Counted from the stretch's first letter, positions 28,991-40,800 are shown. The stretch is 64,000 bases of DNA from Hanleya hanleyi (GCA_036873755.1 JAVTVY010019006.1:1-64000); one strand, 5' to 3'. Numbers and translations are program-made. The notes: generated by a model not told the origin, from the sequence alone.

Positions 28991-30107
28991 ATTCCGGCGG
29001 ATGCAACGGGGCCCCCGAGAGGAGGTTGTCCAGGTTACGCCACCAGCCGAGGGCTGATAATAGATTCGCGTCTATTGGGATTGGTTGGTTCAAATGACCC
29101 GTGCTCTGTTTCCAGAAGGACATTAGGTACATTTGTATGGGTCTCCGTCGAAGTTGACCCTAGTTGACCACTTCTCCCAGACTGACCAGTCGACCCAGAA
29201 GTCGCAAGAACTCTCTCACCGGGAGTGCTCGCAGGTGAAGAACACCGCGAGCAGCTCCTCCAGCAGATCTAGAGCAGCCGGCGAAGGCCGGACCCGCCCT
29301 CTGGCGATCGAACTGAACCTCCAGGTATATGAACAACTGTGACGGGGTCAGCGCTGACTTGGGTACGTTGATCATCCAGCCGCCGTCAACCTGACCGCAT
29401 AGGTGACAGCCGTTTCCGACGGTCCCTTGACCAACCAATCGTCGATGTAGATGCTGATATCCACACCACAACTCCGTAGGACGACCGATCGGGCAGCCAC
29501 TACCCGTGTGAAAACTCGAGGGGCAGATGTCATTCCGAACGGTCCCGCTTGGAATTCTAATTTCTTGTTCTGATGGCGAACCGCAGGTACTTTGTTGTAA
29601 TCCGAGTGAATCGGTACGTGAAAGTATGCGTCTTTCAAATCTATTGATGCGGCCCACATGCCGAACCGTAGGCCGGCCCGTACAGATCGAAGAGTTTCCA
29701 TCTTGTATCTCTCGATGCAAATGTAACGACTGAGGGGCCGCAGTTTGAGGACCGGTCACCTTCCGCCGGTTTTCTTGGACATCAAAAGCATCCTGGTATA
29801 AACCCCGGATACTTCACCTCTACTACAGCCGATCTGGCGAGGGGGAAGCTACCTCGTCCCGTATGATGGAAATCTGACGGGGGTCTCGAAGTAACGAGGT
29901 CACCAGTGGGGTCCCTGTCAGCGGAGGAGAACGGTTTGGAGTGCTCCATGCCATTCGATATCCTTCCGCGACAATCTGCCTTACAAGGCCGTCTGCGCTG
30001 TGCCGATTCCACCAAGAGGTGAAGTGCGCTAGATGGCCTCCTACCGGCCCCCCGCCCCCAACTCGTGCTGAACTGGGGGTTGGTGTCCTGGAAGTGAGGG
30101 AGCGCAC
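28990..30107 (-). pseudogene. DIRS-A reverse transcriptase
   Basis: Starts with a segment SLLRDPRQISIIRDEVASP and continues, after frameshifts near 29,820 and 29,760, with ASIDLKDAYFHVPIHSDY (motif A Asp), GPFGMTSAPRVFTRVV (motif B region) and DISIYIDDWLVKG (catalytic YIDD). The block at 29,360-29,160 (LPVREFLRLLGRLVSLGE) is the conserved region after the palm. It runs to about 28,990, where PLE-2 interrupts. Two frames (29,160-29,759 and 29,372-29,701) cover the same domain in different phases; the second carries the palm. Confidence 0.8.
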
Positions 30108-30179
30108 ACTGAGATGTCAGATGCGCTTCCCACCCTTACCAGCGGGCTTAGAGGAGTTATTAGACCCCATCTTGCCCTC

Positions 30180-31090
30180 CCCCTTGTCACGGTAGCCTCT
30201 TCTGGCTTTCTTAGGCTTGGAAGAGCCGTAGAAAGAATCAGTGGGCTGGGAAGCACCCGCTTTGCGCTTCCCCTTATCAAGGGTCTGGTGTTGCTTGACA
30301 TGGACTCAAGCTCTTGAGAGTCAATATGACCTTCAGCAGCGTAAGCCTTGAGTCCGTGGCGAACAACTCATGGCTATCGAGAGGTAAGCTCAAGAGGTTC
30401 TGTGCATGGTCTTTTGTGCCCAGTCGAGACTCAGCCAGGATGAGTCTCCGTCGAGCAATCTGCACTCGGGCCACCACCCTAGTCAGAAGATCCAAACCCG
30501 TGGCAGTAGCCAGCTGCATACAGTGGTATAATTCTGGGGGTGCTTGAGGAACCGATAACGGTTCTCCATCGCCAGCTGGAAGAACCACAGGTTTCGGAAT
30601 CGCATCCGCTTCCGTGGAGTGCAACCGGCACACCACGTCGTCAGCCGTACGCTGCAAGGCAGTGACTTTCGATGCGTGTGTCATGTGCAGCAGGCGGCTA
30701 AAGTTTCATAACCCGGTCCAGGCCGAACACTCTGCCGACTTGAGCTCTTCCTCAACTGACCGGTCCAACATATCGCTTGGATGTATATCCTCCCGATGTT
30801 GTCTACCGAAGCCGCTTTCATCCGCTTGACTTCGGACGAAGGGCCTCTGAAGAGCTCAGTGAACACGGGTGGTACCGTACGCAAGGGACGCTTACCCTTT
30901 CCCTGCGGCCCCTCCGATAGCGCTTCGAAAGCTTGATCCACCAATGGATCGAGCCTAAAGAGGGCAGCTCAGGCCAGTGAGCCGATGGCTGTCCCGTTAG
31001 CGATCGCTCTACGGTTTCTTGCTGCTTAGTGTTCGGAGGGACACCACACACTTCGGCAATATACACTAGCGACCTAGTCCAAGAGGACAT
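30180..31090 (-). pseudogene. DIRS-A Gag-like region
   Basis: Frames 31,090-30,818, 30,944-30,681 and 30,684-30,277 together encode a polar, helical protein. The block LLTRVVARVQIARRRLILAES ends in a typical DIRS Gag helix, and a basic tail (KKARRGYRDKGEGK) lies near 30,200. No zinc knuckle was seen. Assignment is by position upstream of the RT and by resemblance to DIRS ORF1 products. Confidence 0.55.
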
Positions 31091-32500
31091 ATGGCCGAGC
31101 GTGTGGTTTGAATCGTGCTAGAATCAAAACTGAGATCTGAGGTTTTGCTGGGTATTTAGAGCGGTACAGGGCTCCGGAGGCCCTGGAGGGGGATGTCCGT
31201 TTTTTCTTGCAATTTTGTATAAGAGGTTTAGAATTTCTCCAAGAGTATTGCATAATATTAATTATTATGCACAAAGTAAGTATAAGGTGTCTTGATATAA
31301 AATGGAAGAATCCCCGTCCTGGATGGCTACACCACAAAATATTTCGTTATGCACGATATTTATCGCAGTGGAAAAATGTCAGTGAGTGCTGGACAGTGAC
31401 TCAGGAAACCCTAGAAATTATCTGAATAACAGGAGACTCATAACTCCTGCTAAACGTTATAAATTATCTGGAATCGTCACTTATTTGTTATAAAATATAC
31501 TATGTACAGGATAAATGAGGATCAAAAGGGATTTGTACAAGGGAAGTTCAGATAAGTGTATGACTTGATGCCGGCTACAAAAGAGTCCATTTGTGGACGA
31601 CACCCAGATAACCCTTGACGGTTCGGAGTTATAATTGGCCCCTTTTTTGTATCAACTATAAAAAAAGAATTTCACTTTGTCACTCAAACTGGAGACTCGT
31701 TACCCAATTAACGTTGACAAAACTATAGAAATATGGATCTGGACTGATTTTAAAAATGCTGGGGTGGAGTTCTCTTCGACAAACTATCTGGAAAATCAAT
31801 AATTTGGAAAGATTAGAAGAATTGAGAAGAAAAGTGAGGAAATCGAAAATGAAGAATTTTACATTGCTTGGGACAATCACTGTCATAAAATCATCCGCCT
31901 TTTCTGAGCTACCTTTCTGGTTTCTCTCTCTTCTCAATCGTACAGTCGACTTCATCCAAAAAAATTGATAGAGTTTATTTTGAATAGTCGAGTGAGGGAG
32001 GCGGGGCGATAGAAAACAAAGAAAATGATTACACATAATTTTAATGATGGGAGGAAGGCGGGGGGAGGGGGTGGATTCGGATCGTCAAATGAAACACATG
32101 GCATCCAGTCTGAAAGTCCAGAAATTTTGCTGCATATCAGAAAATGGAATGATATAAATATGGATTCGAATAACCTGCAAAATATAAGGAATTTGGGAAA
32201 TGACTAGTTGAAAATGCAATCAATGATATCACAAATCCTTGATGGCGAGATAAATTTCATGCCGTTTGAGACGGAAATTATGTTCCAGGGAAGTTATAGT
32301 GATATAGTAAATGATTCACTTTTGTTAAATAGTAACAAACTGAACAAAAACATTCAACGTTCACAACACAGTAAACCCACAGAATACAGGCACCGAATTT
32401 CACATAGAGTTGAACGACACGTTCACACAAACCACGGTATAAAAATCCAAAAGAACCACAAATATACTGAAACTGAGATTACCATTTCTAGCGGGGACCC
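31091..32500. other. No gene recognised
   Basis: AT-rich spacer between DIRS-A and the degenerate Penelope copy. Frames such as 31,680-32,036 (minus) have no motif. No repeat of the window is found in it. Confidence 0.4.
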
Positions 32501-32504
32501 ATTG

Positions 32505-33345
32505 ATGTAGTAAGTAATGAAGACCTAAAAATAATCCTGATGAAGCGTCTTGAATATAGAGAGCCGAGAAGACTAAACCCGAAATCCGACTAGAAGATAG
32601 TCCTGACTCCACTGGAAAAGAACAATATTGAGCCGCCAAAGCGAGAAAAAGTTGAACCTACAGTACTGATTGGCTGGATTCCACCAAGAGCAAGGTCGTT
32701 GAAACAATCCGATTATTGACAGAAGTACCCTCCCAAAGCAAAACAACTACAGAGAAACCTCAATTCACAAGAATTTCTAGCAAATCTAGTTCTAGTAAAT
32801 TCGCCCTAGTCCCAGCAGACAAGGCTCGAAATGATGTAAAATTCATATCTAAATATTACTATTACCAGGTTCTGGTTGAGAAATTGAGTATAAGCGCACC
32901 ATCATCGAATACGTCTACTTAACAGTATTTACTCTAGAAGATTTATTTAACAACCACAAAACCTTTCTCAAGAAACGAGGTATTTGTATTCCAACAACTC
33001 ATAACGATATACCAAGTGTGCTTGGACTCCCAAAATGCATAAAGCATCATATACTGAAATAGATTCATACCTGGTTCTAGAAGCTTCACCACCAAGCTTC
33101 TTTCGGCCCTGTTGACGAGGGCCCTTGGGAGGTAAAAGCGTTTTGGAAAGGTATTGCCTCAGTTTTTCTAAAAACTCGTTGAACGTATGTGGATATCGAA
33201 AACTTAAAATGTCTCACGGAAGAACTTGATGTGAAAGAGCACACATACCGTACGGACAAGAAGCAAGCATCAGGTCCGACATTCAATATTAAGCCGCCGT
33301 TCATAAAACAATTTTCGCGACCTATTCCGTATGACATTTAGCACC
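32505..33345 (+). mobile_element. PLE-4a, degenerate Penelope copy, sense part
   Basis: Plus-strand relics of the PLE-1/2 RT gene in order: LMKRLEYREPRRLN-like, VPADKARNDVKF, KYYYYQVLVEKL, and TKM-like sequence to about 33,100. It is heavily diverged (many stops), older in appearance than PLE-1 to PLE-3. Confidence 0.65.
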
Positions 33346-33416
33346 ATTTCCAGATGTTTCTGAAATAAAAATAATAAAAACACAAGAAGGTTTCATACTA
33401 GACAGAAGCAGTTAGA

Positions 33417-34315
33417 CAGAAGCGGTCAACAGTTTTCAATGTCAGCAATACATGAAGTTCTATACATAATTCCCGAACATTTGCCATTATTGTTTTATCC
33501 AAATGAATTCCAGTCGTTTCCAGACTATGTATCTGTAGTCACGCTTTCATTGTGACTGTTCTTTTGAACACAATGATGGTGTCAAACACATCGTATTCAA
33601 ACGGCCTCTTGCTCTGGGTGAAGCGGAATTAGACACAGGTTATGAAACGTAGCGCCAGGGATATTGAAACGCTACGATCGTATTTTGCTGTCATTGTACG
33701 ATATTTGAATTTGAGAAAATTTGAATGGAGGCGTTTTGTGATATAGCACTGATTGACTAGTTTCTGCAGTAATATTCTGTGGCGTTGATTTAAATCATCA
33801 GTCTGTGCAAGATCTAGCAAATGCTACCAGGCGAGATATGTATACGCCGTATACAAATCCTAGAATATTGCTATGCAGACATGGGTACCGTGGTAAACTT
33901 TGTCAAAATTGTAACCGTCTCCCTTGTTGTAGCGTCGACGTGTGAGAAAGCCATGACCATTCCCGTGAAGGTACAAGTCCAGATATGGTGCTTCCTCTGG
34001 GCTGCAAGTAGTTTCCTTAAAATCTATTATCCTTCACAGGGTCGCTAATGTAGGGATTATCCAGGGCTAGGGAATCGTCTATATAAGGTTCGGTGATTGA
34101 AAAGGAACAGGGTTTTAGAATTGTGATGTTTGACAATTTCTGCATCTAGTTGTATTCATACGAAAACTTAGTCGAGAAATTTCAAGTAAACACACGGTAT
34201 GGTATGTGTCCTTTGCTATCTTGTTCTCCCATAAGACTGATTTTTTAGGTATCCACATGCATTCGGCATATGAATTTCTTGAAATGACAATGTATCTCGA
34301 CTCTCTACAATACAA
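33417..34315 (-). mobile_element. PLE-4b, inverted Penelope segment
   Basis: The reverse orientation of the same family: AGAAGCGGTCAACAGTTTTC (as at 5,518 in PLE-1), the CTTTCATTGTGACTGTTC tail, GAAACGTAGCGCC, and RT C-terminal relics up to 34,110. A second block, equivalent to the 6,560-6,700 region of PLE-1, follows at 34,165-34,315. It lies between sense segments, so a rearrangement or separate insertion is needed. Confidence 0.65.
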
Positions 34316-34828
34316 TCCCTCATCACCACCATATTGACCGTCTAATTAGTTCATTAGTATTATCGGTGTTCAAGAAAACTGATCGCCGACATATTAACGT
34401 CAGAAGCCACGAAGCATTCTTTAGCTCCACTACGTACAGAAGATTTCATTCATGGGATGTTTCTTTGTTTAGAGGTGCTTGAATTTCTCATTAACTTCAT
34501 CTATGTCAAATTCGCTAACAATATGTGAATAGCATATAGGTATTCCAATGGGCTCAAATTCTGCACCCCTTTTGGCAGACTTGTATCAGTTCTCTTATGA
34601 AGATGACTATATGCAGACGCTCTCAAAAACCGGTCATTTCAAAGTCCATTCTTTCTAATTCACCAAACGTTATCTTCTCGCTATTTAAATGACGAACTGG
34701 ATTTAAAGGAAACTACAGATAACTCTAACGTCACATCATATTTATATCTCCATAAAATGAAATCGGGCCTTCTCTCGCGACTTTTCGAAAACATAGATGA
34801 TTACAATTTTGACATCAGTAGATAACGA
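34316..34828 (+). mobile_element. PLE-4c, sense segment cut by Polinton-B
   Basis: RT relics on the plus strand: INVRSHEAFFS-like, HSWDVSLF, IGIPMGSNSAPLLADLYQ and the region before NYPFLDS, ending at GATTACAATTTTGACATC. The continuation (CCCTTTCTGGACAGT) is found at 46,523, on the far side of Polinton-B. Confidence 0.75.
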
Positions 34829-34874
34829 TTAGCCGATTCTGGGCCATGGAAGCCATGGAAGCCGATAACGTCAC

Positions 34875-35240
34875 AAAAAAAATGAATCGGAGGGTCACAG
34901 AGGGTCATAAGAGCGAGCAGGTGCATGAGGTAATCCGGAGGACGAATCTATTTTTGGCACGGGTCGGGGACGCGAGGTTATAGGAGCGAGCGGGTGGCTC
35001 GAGGTCGTGGAGAGTTCGAAGCTATTTTTGGCGCGGGTCGAACGAGGGACACGGAGTCATCGAAGGGTCATCGGAGCGAGCAGGTGCATGGGGTCATCCG
35101 GAGGACAAAGCTATTTTTGGCGCGGGTCGAACGAGGGACACGGAGTCATCGAAGGGTCATCGGAGCGAGCAGGTGGATAGGGGTCGACTAGAGGTCGGAG
35201 TTAAATCACGTGACGTAGAGGATAAAAGGATGAGCTTTTT
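34875..35240 (+). repeat. Polinton-B left terminal inverted repeat
   Basis: Built from about three copies of a 90-110-bp unit containing GAGCGAGCAGGTGCATG, ATCCGGAGGAC and CTATTTTTGGC(A/G)CGGGTCG. It ends inward at GATAAAAGGATGAGC, which matches the inner edge of the right repeat. Confidence 0.85.
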
Positions 35241-37428
35241 GATTTCCGCCCCAGTTTACAGACGTATATGCTAAAAGAGTCGTAGGACCTTTTTGAGCGG
35301 TACAGCATGGATGAAACGCGCATGCCAGACGAGGGTAAGGTATTACATCATCAGGGAATGTTATAGGGATATGCGGTATAAATCACGGAGTTTTTTAAGA
35401 CTGACCGCTGGTTTCTAATGAGTGGTGGATCGGTTCGTTGTACATCGAGTTATATATACCCTTATTAACTGCTTTGTAGACTGCTCGAGAACATTTACGG
35501 GTATTCTCACGTACGATGTTGTACGCTCAGTTGTATAGGTCCATCTCGCTTAAAATCAAATCGGTTACCCGCATTTCGCCTTATTGTGCAATATCGGGTA
35601 TTCCCCCGTGCTACGTCACATCTCTTCACAACCAATGGTAAACGTATCACAATCCCGACATAGTGTTGCATAATACAGCTGATACACATATAGTCTCTCT
35701 ATATACATTTAAAAGAGGAACTATCCCTTCCAACTAAATATACCGACTAAGAGAATGTACGTACGAAATCGCCGTTTGTTCCATCGCGTTCCTCAAGATG
35801 AGATCTTTAAATTATGTATTAACCATTTTTTCCTAACTCTATTAGCTTTCCCGCTATTAAGGAGAGAAGGTTTCGTGTAATAAGTAAGACTTACCGCTGG
35901 TCTCTAATGTATCGGTTCGTTGTACATAGAGTTGTGTATACCGTTATTAACTGTAAGACTGCTCCAGAACCTTTACGTGTATTCTTACGTACGATGTTAT
36001 ACGCTCGGACGTATATCCCCTCATTAAGTATAGACTAGGAACGGACAGCGGTTTGTTCGGCATATATGGGGGGGGGGCGATTTAAATGCCCGTGTCAATA
36101 TTTACTCGACTGGTCTAGCTATAATAGTGTAAACTGTATGAGCAGAGATTAGATATATCACGTATCGCTGTGGAAGGGGCAGTTGGAAATATTTCTGGAT
36201 GACCGTTCGAGGACAGGGAAAGCCTGTGTCAACACCGTATGCCAAAAGATTCGAGCAAATAACTGATCGCCCTATGTTTAGGGATGGATTAGATCATGTG
36301 TAAATATTCACGGGCCAGCCATTGCACGTTATACATAGCATATCGTGTTTCGCTTCTCCATCTAACGGCTGGAGCACTGTCAGCGGAGTTCCTTGTTATC
36401 ATTCAACATTACGCGGCTGATTGGAGCAGTGATGAATAGAACCGCTTCAACTGGGGCTGAATAGGGGTTTCAAGAACACTATCCCTATCGGCCAATGTAC
36501 CATTATTTTTGATAATTTTGGTCTTTTCAGAAGACAGTTATCGGAATCCCCCGATTCCTCGATTAATTACGGGTATTCGCGAGGCATGCCCCAATAGCAT
36601 ATTATAGCGAGTGACAAATATAGCGAACAACTGTAAAATTTAAAAAACAACCGCGAATAATCAGTAACCAAATCACACAAAAATAGCTTCAAATGTTCGA
36701 ACGACAAAGCCCCACACCTGTTTCCGCCCTTACATTGCCTGGCCTTTCTCACATTTTACTAAAACACTTCATAATTCAACCAAAAATACCTAACTTTGCG
36801 TCATATGCCTTATGCGTTGTCCATTTTTCAACACCAAGTGATCCCAACCGTAGCGGAAAACGCAACCCTTTTAGGGGGCAGACCACTATTACAATTTGCA
36901 TCGGCGGCAATGTTAAAAACTGTTAACGTAATCGCAACGTATGGCGTCGACGAAGAGAGGGGGAAAAACACGCATTTTTGGTCGGAGTTGAACTTTTAAC
37001 ATGCTCCGCGGCAGTCCCTCTCAAATATGTATTTTGGATTAACCAGCTGTCCACTCAGGCCAAGTCAATATTCGCGAGATGGTCAAACCGGGGTCGAAGT
37101 TCGAACGTTGGACACCCTCCTCATATTAGCGTTCGCTCGGCATAACACCTGCATCTGAGGTTATTCGGAGTACACTTCAGCGCGAAAAAAAAATAAACAT
37201 ATCGGGGTCTATCGTAAAGCTTCTATACAAATTTATCGTATCTCCGTAACTTTCGACGCTATTCGGCGTCGAAATATGCTATGTTTACTTACTTTTACGG
37301 ATATAGCTTCTATACACTGTTGTCCGCGTCGATGACGTCACGAATATATTTATAGATTATACACCACAAGAACGTCGAGTGCAGGAATAGGTCGACCGGA
37401 AGTGACGTCGATAAAATAGAAAAGTCCC
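35241..37428. other. Long leader of Polinton-B without a recognised gene
   Basis: About 2.2 kb between the terminal repeat and the PolB promoter. It contains two diverged direct copies of a 140-bp segment (35,405-35,550 and 35,890-36,030; shared cores ATCGGTTCGTTGTACAT and CTTACGTACGATGTT-like) and a G run near 36,068. Frames such as 36,693-36,926 have no motif. It may hold decayed genes or regulatory sequence. Confidence 0.5.
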
Positions 37429-37434
37429 TATAAA
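37429..37434 (+). promoter_or_regulatory. TATA box of the Polinton-B PolB gene
   Basis: TATAAA at 37,429-37,434 is 55 bp upstream of the ATG at 37,489. A TCATAC near 37,451 could serve as initiator. A CRE-like TGACGTCG lies about 25 bp further upstream (37,403). No experimental support. Confidence 0.5.
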
Positions 37435-37690
37435 TGCGGTCATTCGACAGTCATACGGTATTATCACCTCAATGTTTCAGAGAACAACATGGATTATTCA
37501 CGTCTCGATTCCTTTACCCGTGTCGAAGATCTGAACGATTGGGCTGACGACATGGACTTTCGAACGATGATGGCGTCAACCTCCGACGAATTCCACTGCT
37601 GGCGGATTCGCTCGGTCGTCTCGTTCCCGATACAACGGTCACAAGCGGAAACGACCGAGAATGACGGTGTGAAATATCCGAGGAAAAACG

Positions 37691-37849
37691 GTAAGTCATT
37701 CGCCATTTAAGGGGCCATTCTGGTAACATTATAACCAACTATATCACCGATCACTCCTATGGAGAGAATTAATTCACAGCACTGTACTCCACTTACTAAA
37801 TAACAGTGATATGTTTCGCCGTTATAAGCTATATATTTTTATTGAACAG
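37691..37849 (+). other. Intron 1 of the Polinton-B PolB gene
   Basis: Donor G|GTAAGTCATT, acceptor TTTTTATTGAACAG|AT. Length 159 bp, phase 1. Joining keeps the frame open into exon 2, and the flanking exons have no other in-frame connection. Prediction only. Confidence 0.75.
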
Positions 37850-37915
37850 ATCAACTTCCGGTGGCATCGTGTTCGTCGTCCTATGGTTCAGAATTTCACT
37901 CAGGGCAAAGTGCAG

Positions 37916-38067
37916 GTAAATTACTTAACCGTATCTCTGTCAGAATATAGCCCACCCCGTACGTAAGTTAAAATACCATACTGTTCATGAAAAGTAACTC
38001 GGCGGCTTGTGGATGATTTAACGTGACAATTATAAAATATATGTATCATTCATAAGTATATCTCCAG
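37916..38067 (+). other. Intron 2 of the Polinton-B PolB gene
   Basis: Donor GCAG|GTAAATTAC, acceptor ATATCTCCAG|GT. Length 152 bp, phase 1, the same phase as intron 1, so exon 2 (66 nt) is a symmetric exon. Joining leads directly into the Cys-rich region. Confidence 0.75.
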
Positions 38068-40800
38068 GTCAACCCGCTCGACTGGCTAAATGTAACTGGT
38101 GTGGGAGATTTAAGTGCCTGTTATCCGGAAAACAGTTCTGCGAGGAGTGTTCTAGCCGAGGTCGTGAGTGTTCTTCCTGCCATCGACCACTACCCGAGCG
38201 ATTCTACACCAGCCACCGGCAGCATTGCAACAGTTGCCATGGTAAACAGTCGGGAGGGGCGAAATCATCGTTTGCGCTGAACAGAACTCTACACACCGAC
38301 ACTATTCTACCTACTAGAACGACCAGTTCAGATATTCTACATTGTTTTAATAGCAACGAAAACGCAGTTCGTCAACTGCTGACAACAACGTTAAACGAGC
38401 AACGCGGGATCAAGTGGTACGTCTCCCTACAACTCCGTCTCGCTCGAACGAATAATGATGGTGAGACCATTTACTCCGAACCCCTGTTCAGAAGTCTTAA
38501 TTTCATTAGCACAAACCTATCTCAGCTCGAACAGCAGCTCGCCGAGTCCTTCCAGAAAATACATTCTAGCTTCCACGAGTATCAGCGAGACGGAAGCCAG
38601 TGGGTCTTGGACGAAATTATTCATCTTCAGGTTCACATCGCTCAATATGTACCCTTTCAAGGTAGTAGCTATATCCCCACGCCACAGAATCTGAGTAAAA
38701 AGAAGGCGATTGTCAACCCGCAGAACCCGCACAACCCGCGTATCGGATTCGACATTATAAACCGTACTTCAACGAGTTAAACATCAACGGAATCGATTTT
38801 CCTATCTCTCTATCTCAAATATCGAAGTTCGAAGCTCGTAACGATATTTCCGTGAGCGTGTTCGGTTACGACAAAGGGGTCCCCCTGCATATAAGCGAAC
38901 AAAAGTTCGATAGACACGTCGATCTTTTACTCATCTTTAAAGACGAGAAGAGACATTTCTGCTTGATCAAGAACATGAGCCGATTGTTGGGGGATCGTAC
39001 AAAACATGGTCATGCTCAATTCTACTGCAATTATTGTTTGCACGGGTTTTCTACTCGACAATTGTTAACCGATCACATTCTCTACTGCTCTCGACACGGC
39101 CCGCAGCGAATCAGACTCCCGGAAACCCCCGAAGAGCAGTGGTTGAAATTCAAAAATATCAAGAAACAGTTACGCGTTCCGTTCATCATTTACGCCGACT
39201 CTAGGGCATTACCACGACCTCAACCTAAAATCCGATGTCCTGCTACTAGCCGATGTATTCAAAAATTTTCGCAACATTTGCATGAACTATCATCTCGACC
39301 CAGCTCACTATTATACCTCACCCGGTCTGTCATGGGACGCTATGTTGAAAATGACCGGTGTGCGTCTACAATTGCTGGACGACATAGATATGCACCTAAT
39401 GATAGAACGGGGTATCCGCGGAGGTATTTCAATGATCTCTAATAAGTATATTAAGGCGAACAACCCGAACATGGTCGATTACAATGTCAACTCGCCCAGT
39501 AAGTACATTACTTATCTCGACGCCAATAACCTATACGGGTGGGCTATGTCGCAGCCTTTACCCCTACGGGACTTTGCGTGGATGACCGAAGAACAAATCC
39601 AATCGCTGGACGCGACCGAGATAGAAAATTGAAGATGATGCCGAAACGGGTTATATTTTCGAAGTCGACTTACAATATCCCTCATCACTCCACGAGGCGC
39701 ATCGCGACTATCCTCTCTGTCCCGAACGAATGACGGTGACCGATGACATGCTCTCGCCTCATTCTCTCGGACTGAAGGAAGAGCTAGAGATTAAAGGCAA
39801 ATCCGCTGAAAAACTCGTTCCCAACCTTCGCGACAAATCGAACTATGTGATACATTACCGCGATTTGAAGTTCTACCTGCAACAGGGGATGCTTTTGACT
39901 CGTATCCATCGCGGGATAGAGTTCACGCAGTCTACATGGCTACAGCCGTACATCGCATTCAACACGGACAAACGTAAGGCCGCTAAGAATGACTTTGAGA
40001 AGGACTTTTTTAAACTGATGAACAACTCGGTGTTCGGGAAAACGATGGAGAATCTTAGGAAACGTACCCGGATAGAACTCGTCAACTCGAAATCGAGACT
40101 TCAGAGGATGGTCGCCAAACCCTCTTTTCAGGCTTTCAAAATTTTTAACGAGGATTTAGTCGGCGTCAATCTAAAGAAAATTAAATTATTTTTGAACAGA
40201 CCCACCTACGCCGGCTTCGCTATACTAGACCTCTCGAAGCTACTTATATACGACTTCCACTATACTGAAATGAAGCGAAAGTATGGCCAAAAAGCGAAGC
40301 TGCTATTCTCTGACACGGATAGTTTGTGTTATGAAATTGAGACGGAAGATTTGTACGGCGACATGGCGCAGAATCTGGCTTTGTTCGACACCAGCAACTA
40401 CCCGAAAGACCACCACCTCTATAGCGCTACCAATGCCAAAGTACTTGGCAAGATGAAAGATGAATGCGGCGGTACTCCTATAGAGGAGTTTGTAGGCCTT
40501 AGGCCCAAGTTGTACAGCATTCTATACGGGGGAGAAGAGAAGAACACGGCGAAGGGGATAACCAAGTACGCTATAAAGAAAAAACTTCAACATATCATGT
40601 ATAAAAGACTGTTTATTTCAACACAAAATTGTAAAAACGACCATGAACCAGATTCGCAGTATTGACCACCAGTTATATAGTCATACCGTTGAGAAAGTAG
40701 CGTTATCCGCCTTCGACGATAAACGGTAAACGGATTCATCCGGATCTCTGACTACATCAGAGTGAAAGCAAATGATGGCTAATTTTACAAACTATGTATG

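Larger units (their letters stand above)
24770..31090 (-). mobile_element. DIRS-A, tyrosine-recombinase retrotransposon split by PLE-2
   Basis: Minus-strand order: Gag-like (31,090-30,180), reverse transcriptase (30,107-28,990), [PLE-2 at 26,566-28,990], RNase H (26,566-26,073), tyrosine recombinase (26,233-24,770). This RT-RH-YR order without integrase or protease defines DIRS-type elements. The terminal repeats were not located, so the outer limits are those of the coding remnants. Frameshifts are scattered throughout. Confidence 0.82.
37489..40729 (+). pseudogene. Polinton-B family B DNA polymerase (PolB) with two introns
   Basis: Exon 1 is 37,489-37,690, exon 2 is 37,850-37,915 and exon 3 starts at 38,068. 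The junctions GT...AG keep one frame. The N-terminal Cys-rich region (CNWCG, CEECSS, CSSCHRPLPERF, CNSCHG) is probably zinc-binding. The Polinton-specific N-domain follows (GIKWYVSLQLRL ... HIAQYVPFQGSSYIP), then YCNYCLHGFSTRQLLTDH. Motif A LDANNLYGWAM, motif B LMNNSVFGKTMEN and motif C SDTDSL are intact (39,520-40,330). Breaks: a small deletion/frameshift near 38,760; an exonuclease-domain deletion near 39,203, where FIIYAD of Exo I joins sequence just before Exo III SDVLLLADVFKNF; frameshifts near 39,630 and 40,615. Stop at 40,727. It would be the replicative polymerase, but this copy is inactive. Confidence 0.85.
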
